DNA of 64,000 nucleotides, taken from assembly GCF_905163445.1 (NCBI RefSeq), contig NC_053204.1, positions 6,517,501-6,581,500 of the forward strand, in the 5' to 3' direction. This document shows, piece by piece, positions 32,606 to 41,602 of this stretch (its first letter is position 1; every line of letters begins with the position of its first letter). Position numbers and translations under genes: made by a program. This DNA is from Pararge aegeria (lineage: Eukaryota; Arthropoda; Insecta; Lepidoptera; Nymphalidae). A model generated the notes under the pieces. The model had not been told where the DNA came from. It was given only the letters and a program-made list of their open reading frames with translations, and searched no databases.

Positions 32606-32893
32606 GTCATCATCATATCAACCTGTTAACGCCCCACTACAGGGCACGGGTCTCCTCCCATATTGAGAAGGGGTGGACTACGCCACCACGCTGGCCCAGT
32701 GCGGATTGGTGGACTCCACACACCTTTTGAGAACTCACAGGTTTCCTCACGGTTTTCATTCACCATTGAATCTAGTGATATTTTAATTGCTTTAAACGCA
32801 CAAAACTTAGAAAAGTTACAGATGCGTGCTGGGATTCGAACTCGGCCCCCCCGAAAGTGAAGTCGAAGTCCTGTCCACTGGGCTATCACCATT
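32606..32893 (-). mobile_element. SINE-A copy 8
   Basis: Reverse copy: CATCATCATATCAACC, CCACTACAGGGCACGG and the head with GATTCGAACTCGG (box B reversed) and TGGGCTATCACC. Confidence 0.85.
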
Positions 32894-32945
32894 ATTGGCG
32901 GTTAATAGCTTTAAATCTCATATTTTCGTATGGGATGCTGTCAAA

Positions 32946-33141
32946 GGCGTGCATAGAGGGTATGCAGATGATATAAAATTAAGAAAATCTCCAGAACAAG
33001 TTAAGAAAACTTGAGGGTAGACTTATTATAACTCTTCCGTAGCCTACTTCCTCCTCTTTCTTGAGTTTTTTTTAACTCGTTCTGGAGTTTTTCTTCATAT
33101 TATATCATCTTCATACCTTGTGTATATACTCTATGCACGCC
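32946..33141. repeat. Large imperfect inverted repeat
   Basis: Arm 1 (32946-33014: GGCGTGCATAGAGGG, GATGATATAAAATTAAG, TCTCCAGAACAAGTT) is mirrored by arm 2 (33060-33141) with about 45 bp between. Arm-like sequence also occurs alone at 56320-56412, so this is two copies of one repeat head to head. Confidence 0.8.
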
Positions 33142-33372
33142 ACTGGATGCTGTGGCCAGTCAAGTGTTATCTGTGGTCCAGGTTAGTTCGATCCAGTTTC
33201 GAATTTATGATTTATGAATTTTCGACAATGATAAGCCGCCAAGCAAGTAAGCGATTTGTTACTAGGATATTGGTTTAATATAACTGGAAAACCCCCAATT
33301 AGCCTGTTGCACTAAAGTCTAGTGTAGTAGAAGTGGATCATGTAGTGAAATGAAAAAAACTAATCTATAGCT

Positions 33373-33386
33373 CGCATACAATATCC
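33373..33386. repeat. Target-site duplication, 3' side of R1-clade element
   Basis: CGCATACAATATCC, identical to 39787-39800. A following T (33387/39801) may extend it to 15 bp. Confidence 0.95.
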
Positions 33387-33403
33387 TTTTTTTTTTTTTT
33401 TTT
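33387..33403 (-). other. Poly(A) tail of the R1-clade element
   Basis: Seventeen uninterrupted T on the plus strand directly after the target duplication. It marks the RNA 3' end. Confidence 0.95.
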
Positions 33404-33428
33404 GACGCTGGGAAATGCGTTTATGCAT

Positions 33429-33474
33429 CCCCTCCGGAAACAGCGCATCCGAAGCTGCGCCGTTTCCGGAGGGG
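33429..33474 (-). promoter_or_regulatory. 3'-terminal stem-loop of the R1-clade element
   Basis: Perfect 13-bp arms CCCCTCCGGAAAC (33429-33441) and GTTTCCGGAGGGG (33462-33474). An inner stem GCGCA/TGCGC lies at 33443-33460. It lies 25 nt from the poly(A). Related elements need 3' UTR structure for RT recognition, so a template-recognition role is inferred. Confidence 0.8.
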
Positions 33475-33747
33475 TATGTGGGACTCACTGGCATGAAGCG
33501 GCCAGAATACCCACTAAAACCCAGCGATGTTCCTACTCGTCGCCTAGTGACTGGGACATGGGAACACTTGCGCAATCTTCCACATCCCAGCCAGCGGCGT
33601 CTGCCGAGGCAGACCCTCCACAGGGGGACCTTTTCGAGGTCTCCAAACTCCGTCAGAGGCGCACCAGGAACATTCGGTGCGCCTCCCGACTCGAGGATGT
33701 TTCTCGTCGGGCGACCGATACCTCAATCAGTCGCCCGAGGCTCCTCG

Positions 33748-36700
33748 TTAGGGTGGCAGGTGGCGTTCGTGAGCACGTCGCCTGCGACCCGCTCTTCGGC
33801 GACGGAGAGGATGCGCGACTGCGTCCTCCTCCCGCCGCCGTTCCGCTGCCTCCTTCTGCGTCATGACCTCCTCACAGAAGGAGGCGACGGCGTTCCAGGA
33901 CCTCTCGCCGCTCACCATGGCGCGAACAACGGTGGGCAGCGAGAGATCGGGACCAACTATTGCCACGAGTGCGGCTCGCTGAATCGACCACTGAACGCAC
34001 GAGTCCAGTGTGTGCTGTGCCGAGTCCTCGGCGTAACCGCACTCGTGGCACACCTCTGTGGGCTCACGTCTTGCGACCTTGCACAGATACCTCCCGAAGC
34101 ATCCGTGCCCAGAGAGGATCTGCACAAGGTGGAAAGACAGAGAGCCGTGCTTCCGGCCCGTCCAGAGCTCGAGGACGGGCTGGATCGCCTCGATCGTACG
34201 GTGGCCGGCCGTCGGCGCAAGAAGCCGCTCCCGCCAAAGAGCGACGAGATGGGCCTCCGCCGTCGACCGCCACGCACGATCACTCACCGGCGCAGGGTGC
34301 TCCCCCCTCAGCCGGGCATCCACCCTCCGCCAGTATGCGCTCGAGAGCATTTCGGCGTCCAAATCCCATGGCGGGGTCCCCGCCAATACACACGCTGCCT
34401 CGCACGATATGGTGCGATACCCCCGTACCACTCTAACTGCCATGACCCTCTGCGGTTTTCGCAACAGGGCCCGAGTCAGAGCAGTCAGAGAGCAGACCAA
34501 ACGGGCGCCCCGTAGAGCGCCATGGACCGCACCACACCCGTGTATAGGCGGCGACACCGCGAGCTCGGTCCGCCCAAGTTTGGCAGGAGCCGACTCAGGG
34601 CTCCAGCGGCTCCCACGAGCTTTGGGAGAAGACGCCGAAAGTGCTCCTGAAACGTCCATCGGCTGTCAAAGACGAGTCCTAGGTACTTCATCGTACGCTC
34701 AACACCGATGGAAACTCCACCCACCACCAATTCGGACCGGGCAGGGGGTGCTCTTCGAGGCCCATGAAAGCACAGGGCCTCAGATTTGTGCAAGGCTACC
34801 TCCAGACCCAAAGTCCGAATTCTGGCTACGATATGGGCCACGCCGGCTGTGGCCCTACACCGAGTCTCTCGGAAGTTGCTGCCGCGAGCCGTCAGGAGGG
34901 TATCGTCGGCGTAGCAGATCACGTCCACGCCCCCCAGAACGGCTCCGCGCAGCACCCAGTCGTACCCGATGTTCCACAGGAGAGGCCCAAGAACCGAACC
35001 CTGTGGAACACCGCACGTCATTTCCCTCTCTGACCAGCCCCCGCTGGTCGGGTACCCGACCGATCGCTCAGAGAGGTAGGCCGCAACGATCCTCCTGAGG
35101 TAGAGAGGAACCGCATGGTACCTCAGCGCCTCCCTGATGCAGCCCCAGGGTAGGGTGTTGAAGGCATTGGCAATGTCAAGAGACACTGCCACCAACACCT
35201 CGTCCCGGGACACCGCACTGTCCGCTAGGGCCCTCACCCGCGCTATTGCGTCCATTGTGGACCTGCCCCGGCGGAAGCCGAACTGATTTGCGCTGAGGTC
35301 AGGCCCCACTGTCTCCAAGTGGTGGACGAGGCGAGCTGCAATGACACGCTCGAAGAGCTTGCTCACCTCGTCCAGCAACACGATCGGACGGTACGCCGAC
35401 GGTTCGTGGGCCGGGCGTCCGTCCTTCCGGAGCAGAACCAGTTTCCCTCTTTTCCACTCTCCCGGAAACTGACCCTGCTCGAGACATGCACTAAACAAGG
35501 CCCGGACCCACGACTCTAGCGGCCCTAAGGCTAGAGCCCAGGCACGGCCAGGGATGCCGTCGGGGCCTGGGGCGGTGTTTCTCGCGCGCATGCGCAGCAC
35601 CGCCGCCCACAACTCTCCCTCTGTGACTGCGGGCGCGCCCGGGTTCCAGTCTCCCTCTACAGTGGGAGGCGCCATACGAGGTGCCTCGCGTTCGGCTCTG
35701 TTTGGAAACAGAGCCGCAACCACCGACTCCAAGACAAGAGGCTGGAGACTCTGCGTGAGTGGAGGGGCCCAAGACCGGAGTTTTTTACGGACGGCCTTGT
35801 ATGGCCTTCCGAATGGGTCCCCATCCAATGTCGCCAGCATCTCGTCGTCAGCCAGATCTTTGGCAACGCCGATGGCCGTACGCAGCAACCTAACCGCGTC
35901 CCTGTAGAGAGAGTAGAGCCGCTCCTCTTTCATCAGGTTGCGTCTTCTCCGCCGGCGGCAACGGGTGTATTGGCGTCTCGCCGCCACGCAAGATCTGCGC
36001 AGCAACGTGAGCTCTTCAGACCATCAATACACCGCTCGCTTCGAGGGGACAGAGTGTACTCTCGGCATGGCCCCGTCGCAGATATGTGACATTGCCACGC
36101 CGAGACGTGCCACTTCCCCTTCAACTTCTACCAAGTTGCCCTCTCGAGGTGCGGAAAACCACGCCTCGACGAGGGCAACCTCGACCAAAAAGTCCCGGTC
36201 AATGCGCGACAGCGACCAACGAGGACCGTCCTCTCGCAAGGGGGTTGGACCGCTCGGGAGAACCGAACTTGCGGAGATGTCGAACCTCAAGTATCTGTGG
36301 TCCGACAACGTCTCCACGTTCTCCAGCACCTTCCAGCCCCGAACACGGCGCGCCAGGGCAGCATCTGCGAAAGTGACGTCCACAATGGAGCCGCCCTGTT
36401 GCCGCACGCATGTGTTTACCGATCCTCGGTTTAAGACCGTGAGGCCAGTCGCCGTCGCCCATTCCTCCAGCTCTCGTCCACGCGGATCCGTCGCTGGACA
36501 CCCCCATGCCACAGATTTTGCATTGAGGTCCCCAGCGACAAGAACGCGGCCGGAGCGTCTTCTGCTTATCAGGACGCCGACTTCAGCAAGAAACTGTTCG
36601 AAGTCAGCGAGACTTTTATTAGGCGAGAAGTACACTCCGACTACCATAACGTCGCCAACGAAAGCCGAGACGTATCCCCGACCTCGCACTACGTTAACGA

Positions 36701-36899
36701 AGGCTGGAGAGCCCACTATGGACCGGGACGTTATGGCAACCACTCCTTCCGTATCTCCCACCCAATTATCCCCAGAAGGGACGCGATAGGGCTCAGCTAC
36801 CACGGCTACGTGAATCAACCACTCCGCCATGCTCTGGAAGAGGAGGTCCTGAGCTCTGGCGCAGTGGTTGATATTCGCCTGGAGGAGGTTCAGGTCCAT
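33748..36899 (-). pseudogene. R1-clade ORF2: endonuclease, reverse transcriptase, C-terminal CCHC; two lesions
   Basis: Encodes the retrotransposition enzyme. Endonuclease (from 36899): QANINHC at residues 7-13, AEPY (35-38), GDLNAK (123-128) and SDH (199-201), all expected catalytic positions. A TGA at 36024-36026 falls between VY and WSEEL in the same frame, where related proteins usually have Trp, so it looks like TGG to TGA. RT (36005-34485): SAYRPIVLLDEVSKLFERV, SLDIANAF (catalytic Asp), GVPQGSVLGP, CYADDTLL (catalytic Asp pair). Near 34486-34500, after ALYGAPVW, the frame shifts by one base. The C-terminus (to 33748) continues in the new frame with CHECGYAEDSAQHTLDSC, a CX2CX8HX4C finger, and an Arg-rich end. 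Total about 1050 codons, normal for the clade. Large plus-strand frames here are antisense shadows. Confidence 0.95.
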
Positions 36900-36906
36900 T
36901 ATTAGT
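36896..36906 (-). promoter_or_regulatory. ORF1 stop / ORF2 start overlap (TAATAATG)
   Basis: ORF1 ends GAC-TAA, followed in frame by a second TAA. The last A of that second TAA is the A of the ORF2 ATG. The UAAUG core is the arrangement shown for the SART1 retrotransposon to allow stop-start translational coupling, so the same mechanism is inferred for ORF2 here. Confidence 0.75.
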
Positions 36907-39322
36907 CTTCGGCCATTGGAACCTCCTCAGTCCCCTGCTGCGTTTCCGCTTGCTGAGGTGAGCAAGAAGACTGCTCAGTAGCCTGGCCTGCCTTCCCTCT
37001 CTTCTTCTTGCCCGCAGATGGGGATACGCAGGACTTGCTGCCCACGCGATGCTTCGCCGTTCTGCCATCCGCTGCACAGACCACGCAATGTGGTGTAGCG
37101 GAGCATTCACGGGCCTTATGACCCGGTCGGCCGCAGCGATAGCACAAACCACTGCGGTCGACCCCTGCCTTGCACTGGGCACCCATGTGCCCCGGTGCCA
37201 GGCACCGATAGCACATCAGGGGCCGGGCGTCCAGCAACTTTACTTGGGCCGACACCCATCCCACGAGGAGCCTTCCTCCTGCTACTACCTTCTTGGCAGC
37301 TGCAACGGGACAGTGCACTAACACTGCCCCTAGCCCGTCGTAGCCACTGACAACTTCGCCAGAACGCACTTGCTCGAAGGGACATCCTCCTACCGTTGCC
37401 ACCGCTGCGATAACCTCGGCGCTGGTGACGGAGTCGTCCAGGCCTGTGATCCGCAGGTCAACAGACTTCGTAGGTCTAGAGACCCGAACGACCTCGTCAC
37501 CCAAGACCTCTCTGAGCTTTCTAGCCAAGGAGTCCGCCTTCTCAGCACTGGAGGCCCCGGGGAATTCGAACAGGCGGCCTCCTGTAGCTGCCTTTCGGAG
37601 TCGGACTCCTTGTGCGCCAATGTCTGCTGCATTTATTCTCGCCTTCGCAGCGGCAATAACTTTTGCATAAGTCGCGCCCCTTTCTTCCGCCCCCGGTTGC
37701 AGCGTTAAGATGACAGCTGATGACCGAGGTGTGCGGAGTTTGCTGGCGCGACTTTTCGCATCAGGTCGCTTCTTGGGACCTACTTTCGTCCATTCCGACG
37801 ACTGGCTCTTCCCCTGGTGTGGGCCAGCCTCCTGATTCCCGTTCTTTTTCTTTTTCTTCTTCTTCTTTCTCTTCTTCTCCGCGGAAGGTGGAGTAGAAGA
37901 GGAAGTAGAAGGGTCTGTCGTCATCCGTGCCCGTGGCTGACTCCACGAGGACCCAGCTGGGCGCTGAGGTGGTGCCGAGGGCGCCTGCCCTGCGAGCCTG
38001 CTGTGTTCAGATCGGGTTGGCCCCTTAGGCGCGCTTTCAGTAGGCGGTTTTGCGGTGCCTGGAGATGGAGATCCCGATGCCGCGGCAGCATATGTGCGCC
38101 CTTCTCGCCTTTTGTCGGTCGCCAAAGGCGGCCGGAGGTTCCTCTCTGGGAGGAGTCTGTCCTCTAGTGACTCCAGGCGGGCATTCAACATTCCTCCGAC
38201 CTGGACCATCACCGTACGACAAATCTCCTCCAATGAAGGCGCAGCTGGGGTAACCCCAGGGCGGCCAGTTTTGCCTTGTTGAGGAGGACGCATTGCAGGG
38301 GGCGCCTCCTCTGTCTTGTCCGGGGAAGAGTGAGCGGAACCCTGCTTCCGCATATCCTCCATCTCTGTCCGTAATTGGGCCAGCTCTCTGCGGAGGCTAG
38401 CCATCTCGGCTTGCAGGCGTGTGTTGTCCGCCTGCAGTCGCCGCGTCTCATCCGAAACGGTGCGCGACCCGAGGGCTTCTACAGTCTCCTTGATGGAAGC
38501 CGCAGCGTCCTTCAGGTCACGCACGAAGGTGCCCTTCAAGTGGGCAGACTTAGTGGCCACCTTTCTAATAAGGTCCAAGTCTTCCCAGACCTGGTCCTGC
38601 AGTCGGGCTGCGGTCTTTTCATCCACACGTTGCCCGAATGGAGATGACACTTCTTTGCGCGCCTCCCGCCGAAAACGGGCGACGGCGGCCTCCTTGAGGA
38701 GGTCATCCTCCGCCTTTTGTTTGGCCTGGGCTTTCGCCTCGGCTCTTTTTTCCATATTAAGGGCCTCCCTGGCCTTGCCAATGCCGACATAACGCCCATG
38801 GGTAGGTGGACGCCCTCTACCTCTTACTGGGACTGGTGTCCCCGGCCTTTCCTCGTCAGTGGACATATCATCGCCCTCACTGAGGCGTGGGCGCTTCACT
38901 CCGGTCATATCGGACACTGAAAACACCACCGACGAGCCTGAGCCCGATCTGGGCCTGCTCTCGACGGTTATAAGGCTGCAGTCGGATTCCGACGCCGCCT
39001 CTTCAGTTCCGCTCCTCTTCCTCCCCCCTTCTCCTACATCCATCCAAAATTTCCCCCCCAATCCTAACTCTTCCTCCTTACGCATTTCTCTCTCGTGCTT
39101 TTCAGCTAGGAGTTCGCACCTCTCTAAGGCAACTACCAATTCTTTCCCCCCTTGCACGTTTCCATCTATCCCTATCCCTAAACCCCCAACAATCCTCTCC
39201 TCTTCCTTACGAATGGTGGCCCCCCCGTATACATGGGGCCGATGCGCCACTAGTGACGCACCAAGGGATTCCCCCTCGCGGGGACCCTCCCGGGTAGATT
39301 TATTTCCAGTTCGTACTTCCAT
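36902..39322 (-). CDS. R1-clade ORF1 (Gag-like nucleic-acid-binding protein), intact, 806 aa
   Basis: RNA-binding partner of the retrotransposon, expected to coat element RNA. Visible: an acidic/basic N-terminus; an AT-hook-like RGRGRPP at 167-173; a helical Glu/Lys/Arg region (190-265); a coiled coil (about 288-326, RRLQADNTRLQAEMASLRR); a Pro/Ser-rich linker (330-480); a lysine tract (483-493); a folded domain of RRM-like length (535-695, containing RPTKSVDLRITGLDDSV); and zinc knuckles CYRCLAPGHMGAQC (704-717) and CYRCGRPGHKAREC (727-740). A third CX2C-containing finger spans 746-765. No stop or frameshift in 2.4 kb. Long for insect LINE ORF1s. Start chosen as the first ATG of the frame. 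Confidence 0.92.
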   Translation of the reverse strand: MEVRTGNKSTREGPREGESLGASLVAHRPHVYGGATIRKEEERIVGGLGIGIDGNVQGGKELVVALERCELLAEKHEREMRKEEELGLGGKFWMDVGEGGRKRSGTEEAASESDCSLITVESRPRSGSGSSVVFSVSDMTGVKRPRLSEGDDMSTDEERPGTPVPVRGRGRPPTHGRYVGIGKAREALNMEKRAEAKAQAKQKAEDDLLKEAAVARFRREARKEVSSPFGQRVDEKTAARLQDQVWEDLDLIRKVATKSAHLKGTFVRDLKDAAASIKETVEALGSRTVSDETRRLQADNTRLQAEMASLRRELAQLRTEMEDMRKQGSAHSSPDKTEEAPPAMRPPQQGKTGRPGVTPAAPSLEEICRTVMVQVGGMLNARLESLEDRLLPERNLRPPLATDKRREGRTYAAAASGSPSPGTAKPPTESAPKGPTRSEHSRLAGQAPSAPPQRPAGSSWSQPRARMTTDPSTSSSTPPSAEKKRKKKKKKKKNGNQEAGPHQGKSQSSEWTKVGPKKRPDAKSRASKLRTPRSSAVILTLQPGAEERGATYAKVIAAAKARINAADIGAQGVRLRKAATGGRLFEFPGASSAEKADSLARKLREVLGDEVVRVSRPTKSVDLRITGLDDSVTSAEVIAAVATVGGCPFEQVRSGEVVSGYDGLGAVLVHCPVAAAKKVVAGGRLLVGWVSAQVKLLDARPLMCYRCLAPGHMGAQCKAGVDRSGLCYRCGRPGHKARECSATPHCVVCAADGRTAKHRVGSKSCVSPSAGKKKRGKAGQATEQSSCSPQQAETQQGTEEVPMAED

Positions 39323-39786
39323 TTTTGTTTTTGGGCCTAATGGGGACCCTGCCCAGACACCCTAGTGGCTGCACTCCCCGCAACCATGCATCCCATCGGC
39401 GGGCATCAAACCTTAGGATTGGGGTAATTTTTTATAGAGGTTGTCTTCCTCGCAGCCCCACGCTCAGTGCGCGGGACCCCCGGTTCCGCTCAGTGCGGAT
39501 TACGGGTTGCCCGACGGTGGCCGAAGCCAGCGCTCACCGGCCATGAAGACCGGAGAGCCCGCCGCGCTGGGCGTTTCCACCCACACCGGTGATTTTTTAC
39601 CGAGGTTGTCCTTCCTCGCGGCCTGTAAGGCCCCACCCTCAGTGGCAGCGCACAGAAGCGCCCCACCCCGCCTCGTGCTAGTTTTGGTTCGCGCCGGGTT
39701 TCCCCGGTACCCCCCATATCTGGGAGGCATTCCCCTATCCACCACCCGGGGACGCGCCCGATGGGGGACTAGCAACCCCACACGGG
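39323..39786 (-). promoter_or_regulatory. 5' UTR of the R1-clade element with internal repeat
   Basis: GC-rich leader with an imperfect direct repeat about 170 bp apart: ATTTTTTATAGAGGTTGTCTTCCTCG-type block at 39426-39452 and its relative at 39592-39618, each followed by GCCCCAC and CTCAGTG. Such 5' UTR repeats carry promoter activity in other LINEs; here that is inference. No TATA box seen, as usual for internal LINE promoters. Confidence 0.6.
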
Positions 39787-39800
39787 CGCATACAATATCC
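39787..39800. repeat. Target-site duplication, 5' side of R1-clade element
   Basis: Exact copy of 33373-33386. It defines the element's 5' end. Confidence 0.95.
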
Positions 39801-40073
39801 TGGGTCAACATATAGGGTATTTTTTATCCCCATAAAGAATAAGTTTTCTTCGGGAAATGGGATGAAAGTTTTTAGCAATTTTACTTCATATCTCCGTTAT
39901 ATTTGCACCGATTTTAATAATTCTTTTTTTATTTAACAGTGTGTACTACCAAACATGTATTGTCTAATTTTAATGAAGATCTGATGAATATTGTCGGAGA
40001 TCAAGGACATAATTCATCACAGATAACAGCAAGGTGCAAGGCATATGCGACAACGATCGAATGCATGCGTACC
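39801..40073. other. Pre-insertion flank, no gene
   Basis: TTTTTTATCCCCATAAAG and GGGATGAAAGTTTTT resemble internal HelB-like sequence, so the R1-clade element probably landed in an older decayed repeat. Confidence 0.45.
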
Positions 40074-40076
40074 ATC

Positions 40077-40165
40077 CTACTAATATTATAAATGCGAAAG
40101 TTTGTGAGAATAGATATATGGATGGATGGATGTATGTATGGATAGATGTTTGTTACGCTTTAACG
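40077..40165 (+). mobile_element. HelB 5' end fragment
   Basis: TCCTACTAATATTATAAATGCG then GGATGGATGGATG and GTTTGTTACGCTTTAACG. Only the first part of the element remains. Confidence 0.65.
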
Positions 40166-40202
40166 CCACAATCAGAAAGGAAGAAGCAAAACGCTTCGTA
40201 CG

Positions 40203-40280
40203 TCGTAAATATTCATCAGTCATCTTAGTACCCTAACACAACTTAGGGGCTAGATGACGATGTGTTTACTGTAGTATTGT
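40203..40280 (+). mobile_element. SINE-B 3' fragment (copy 7)
   Basis: AATATTCATCAGTCATC, ACCCTAACACAAC, GGGGCTAGATGACGATGTG. Confidence 0.7.
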
Positions 40281-40330
40281 ACAAAAACGGTCTTCAGAAC
40301 GGAACACATCAAAGTTCTTAGCGCATCAGC

Positions 40331-40549
40331 ATGGTGATAAATCTACCCCGAACGAGCATTGTTACAAAAAGCCAGTCAAGTATTGTTTGTTTTCGCCCCA
40401 TTGAACAAAATTCCATCACTAATATCATAGAAAAATATTTGCTCGCAAATAATATTAATGTCCGTCGAAAGAAAGCTAAGCACGTTCTTGCTGTTTATCG
40501 TCACAGAAAAAACATCTTACGTAAAACAAATAAACTGTGTTACAAATAG
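40331..40549 (+). CDS. Short hypothetical frame, probably part of a retroelement
   Basis: 72 codons, basic (HVLAVYRHRKNILRKTNK). No domain recognised. The downstream words ACATCTCCTGAAGATGCTC and GGGGCGATACGTGCG recur in reverse in the palindrome at 60554-60798, so the region belongs to a dispersed repeat rather than a host gene. Confidence 0.3.
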   Translation: MVINLPRTSIVTKSQSSIVCFRPIEQNSITNIIEKYLLANNINVRRKKAKHVLAVYRHRKNILRKTNKLCYK

Positions 40550-40739
40550 GATTTGATTACTAGCTGATAAAAAAATATCTACAATTGTTCATTGTAAAGT
40601 CAACATCTCCTGAAGATGCTCCAATATCGGGGCGATACGTGCGTAGAGAGTACTTTCCATCTTTGATAATGATTCTATTTTCGTCCTGCAGAAAAGGGCT
40701 GTTCGTCATTAAGGGATAAATTTAAAGAAGACGAAAATA

Positions 40740-41051
40740 ATGACGGTGCTTAGTCAGTACATATATGACAATTTAATTTATGTCCATAAAAATATATCAA
40801 AATTTAAAAAGAAAATGGACTGTAATAATATAAATATTAGAAGCAAAAATAAACTCGTTGTGCAGTTTACTAGGCTACACAAAATTGCAAATTCATTCAA
40901 GGGCAATTGTATATTATTTTATATCAATTTACCAAATGAAATCTTGGAGATGTCTCTCAATAAGTTCAAAGTTTATATAAAACGTAAGCTTACAAAAAAA
41001 TCCTATTATAATTTTAAGGATTACTTAAACAATAAAAAAGCTTGGGTGTGA
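40740..41051 (+). pseudogene. LINE reverse transcriptase C-terminal tail
   Basis: 103 codons, Lys/Asn-rich: RLHKIANSFKGNCILFYINLPNEILEMSL then NKFKVYIKRKLTKKSYYNFKD, and NNKKAWV at the end. The layout LPNEI..MSLNKFK..LTKKSYYNF is typical of the end of insect non-LTR RTs. It is followed by a 3' UTR ending in a short tandem tail at 41307. The catalytic RT region is missing, so this is a 5'-truncated LINE. Confidence 0.6.
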
Positions 41052-41059
41052 ATTGCTCT

Positions 41060-41310
41060 AGCTTCATAGCTTAATATAAATTTGCTGGAAGATGGTGATA
41101 ACAAAAATAAAATTTACCCGGCTAAGTTTGTTGTGGGCTCTTCTTAGACCATGGCGCGTTTTGAACCCTCGTAGCTTTAGATTTAAGTTGGCGAACGAAG
41201 TTATGACCATCCCCTTACAATTATGTAAACAAATAAGTATGAACGCTTCATAAGTGCCTGTGATGGGCCTACATGAATAAAGAAATTTTGAATTTGAATT
41301 TGAATTTGAC
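41060..41310 (+). mobile_element. CR1-like LINE 3' UTR with GAATTT tandem tail
   Basis: GCTAAGTTTGTTGTGGGC, CCATGGCGCGTTTTGAACCC, TCGTAGCTTTAGATTTAAG, ATGAATAAAGAAATT, then TTGAATTTGAATTTGA. It continues the RT tail at 40740-41051 and matches 3738-3898. Confidence 0.75.
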
Positions 41311-41454
41311 ACTCTTCTTTTATGACTTCCAGCAGTATACCTACTGGAAATTATAAAAGAAGACCTCCTAAACTACGCAACCCGATAACGTATTGTAAAT
41401 TACGCGGTACAAACAAACAAACAAACTAAAAAATCTTTCCTCTTTTTAATTCTA

Positions 41455-41520
41455 AGTTATCTTACCACCCATAACAAAAGCTACGCTTATTTTGGGGCTA
41501 GAATGCGATGTGAGTTTTTT
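41455..41520 (+). mobile_element. SINE-B 3' fragment (copy 8)
   Basis: TCTTACCACCCATAAC, AAGCTACGCTTATTTTGGGGCTAG and GCGATGTGAG. Confidence 0.65.
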
Positions 41521-41602
41521 CGCATTTTTTTTACATTATATATTAATTGTATTCAATTTTATACACGAAATTAAAATATAACTAAAATTTAGCTCCACTC
41601 AC

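Larger units (their letters stand above)
33387..39786 (-). mobile_element. Full-length R1-clade non-LTR retrotransposon
   Basis: About 6.4 kb, minus strand, GC-rich against AT-rich flanks. Order 5' to 3': 5' UTR (39786-39323), ORF1 (39322-36902), ORF2 (36899-33748), 3' UTR with a strong hairpin, and a 17-nt poly(A) (T run 33387-33403). An exact 14-bp duplication flanks both ends, proving insertion by target-primed reverse transcription and completeness. ORF1 is intact; ORF2 has one stop and one frameshift. R1-clade placement rests on the two-ORF plan, apurinic-type endonuclease, RT motifs and C-terminal CCHC. Unlike classical R1, TRAS or SART elements it does not sit in rDNA or telomeric repeats. 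Confidence 0.95.

Noticed and set aside
33415..35098. Long plus-strand frames of 366 and 346 codons
   Set aside because: They are antisense to ORF2 of the R1-clade element and arise from its GC-rich codons. They have no domains.
35938..36789. 283-codon plus-strand frame
   Set aside because: Antisense shadow of the endonuclease domain.
33387..39786. Site-specific rDNA R1 insertion
   Set aside because: Flanks are AT-rich repeat-like DNA, not 28S rDNA, and the target duplication matches no rDNA motif I recognise.
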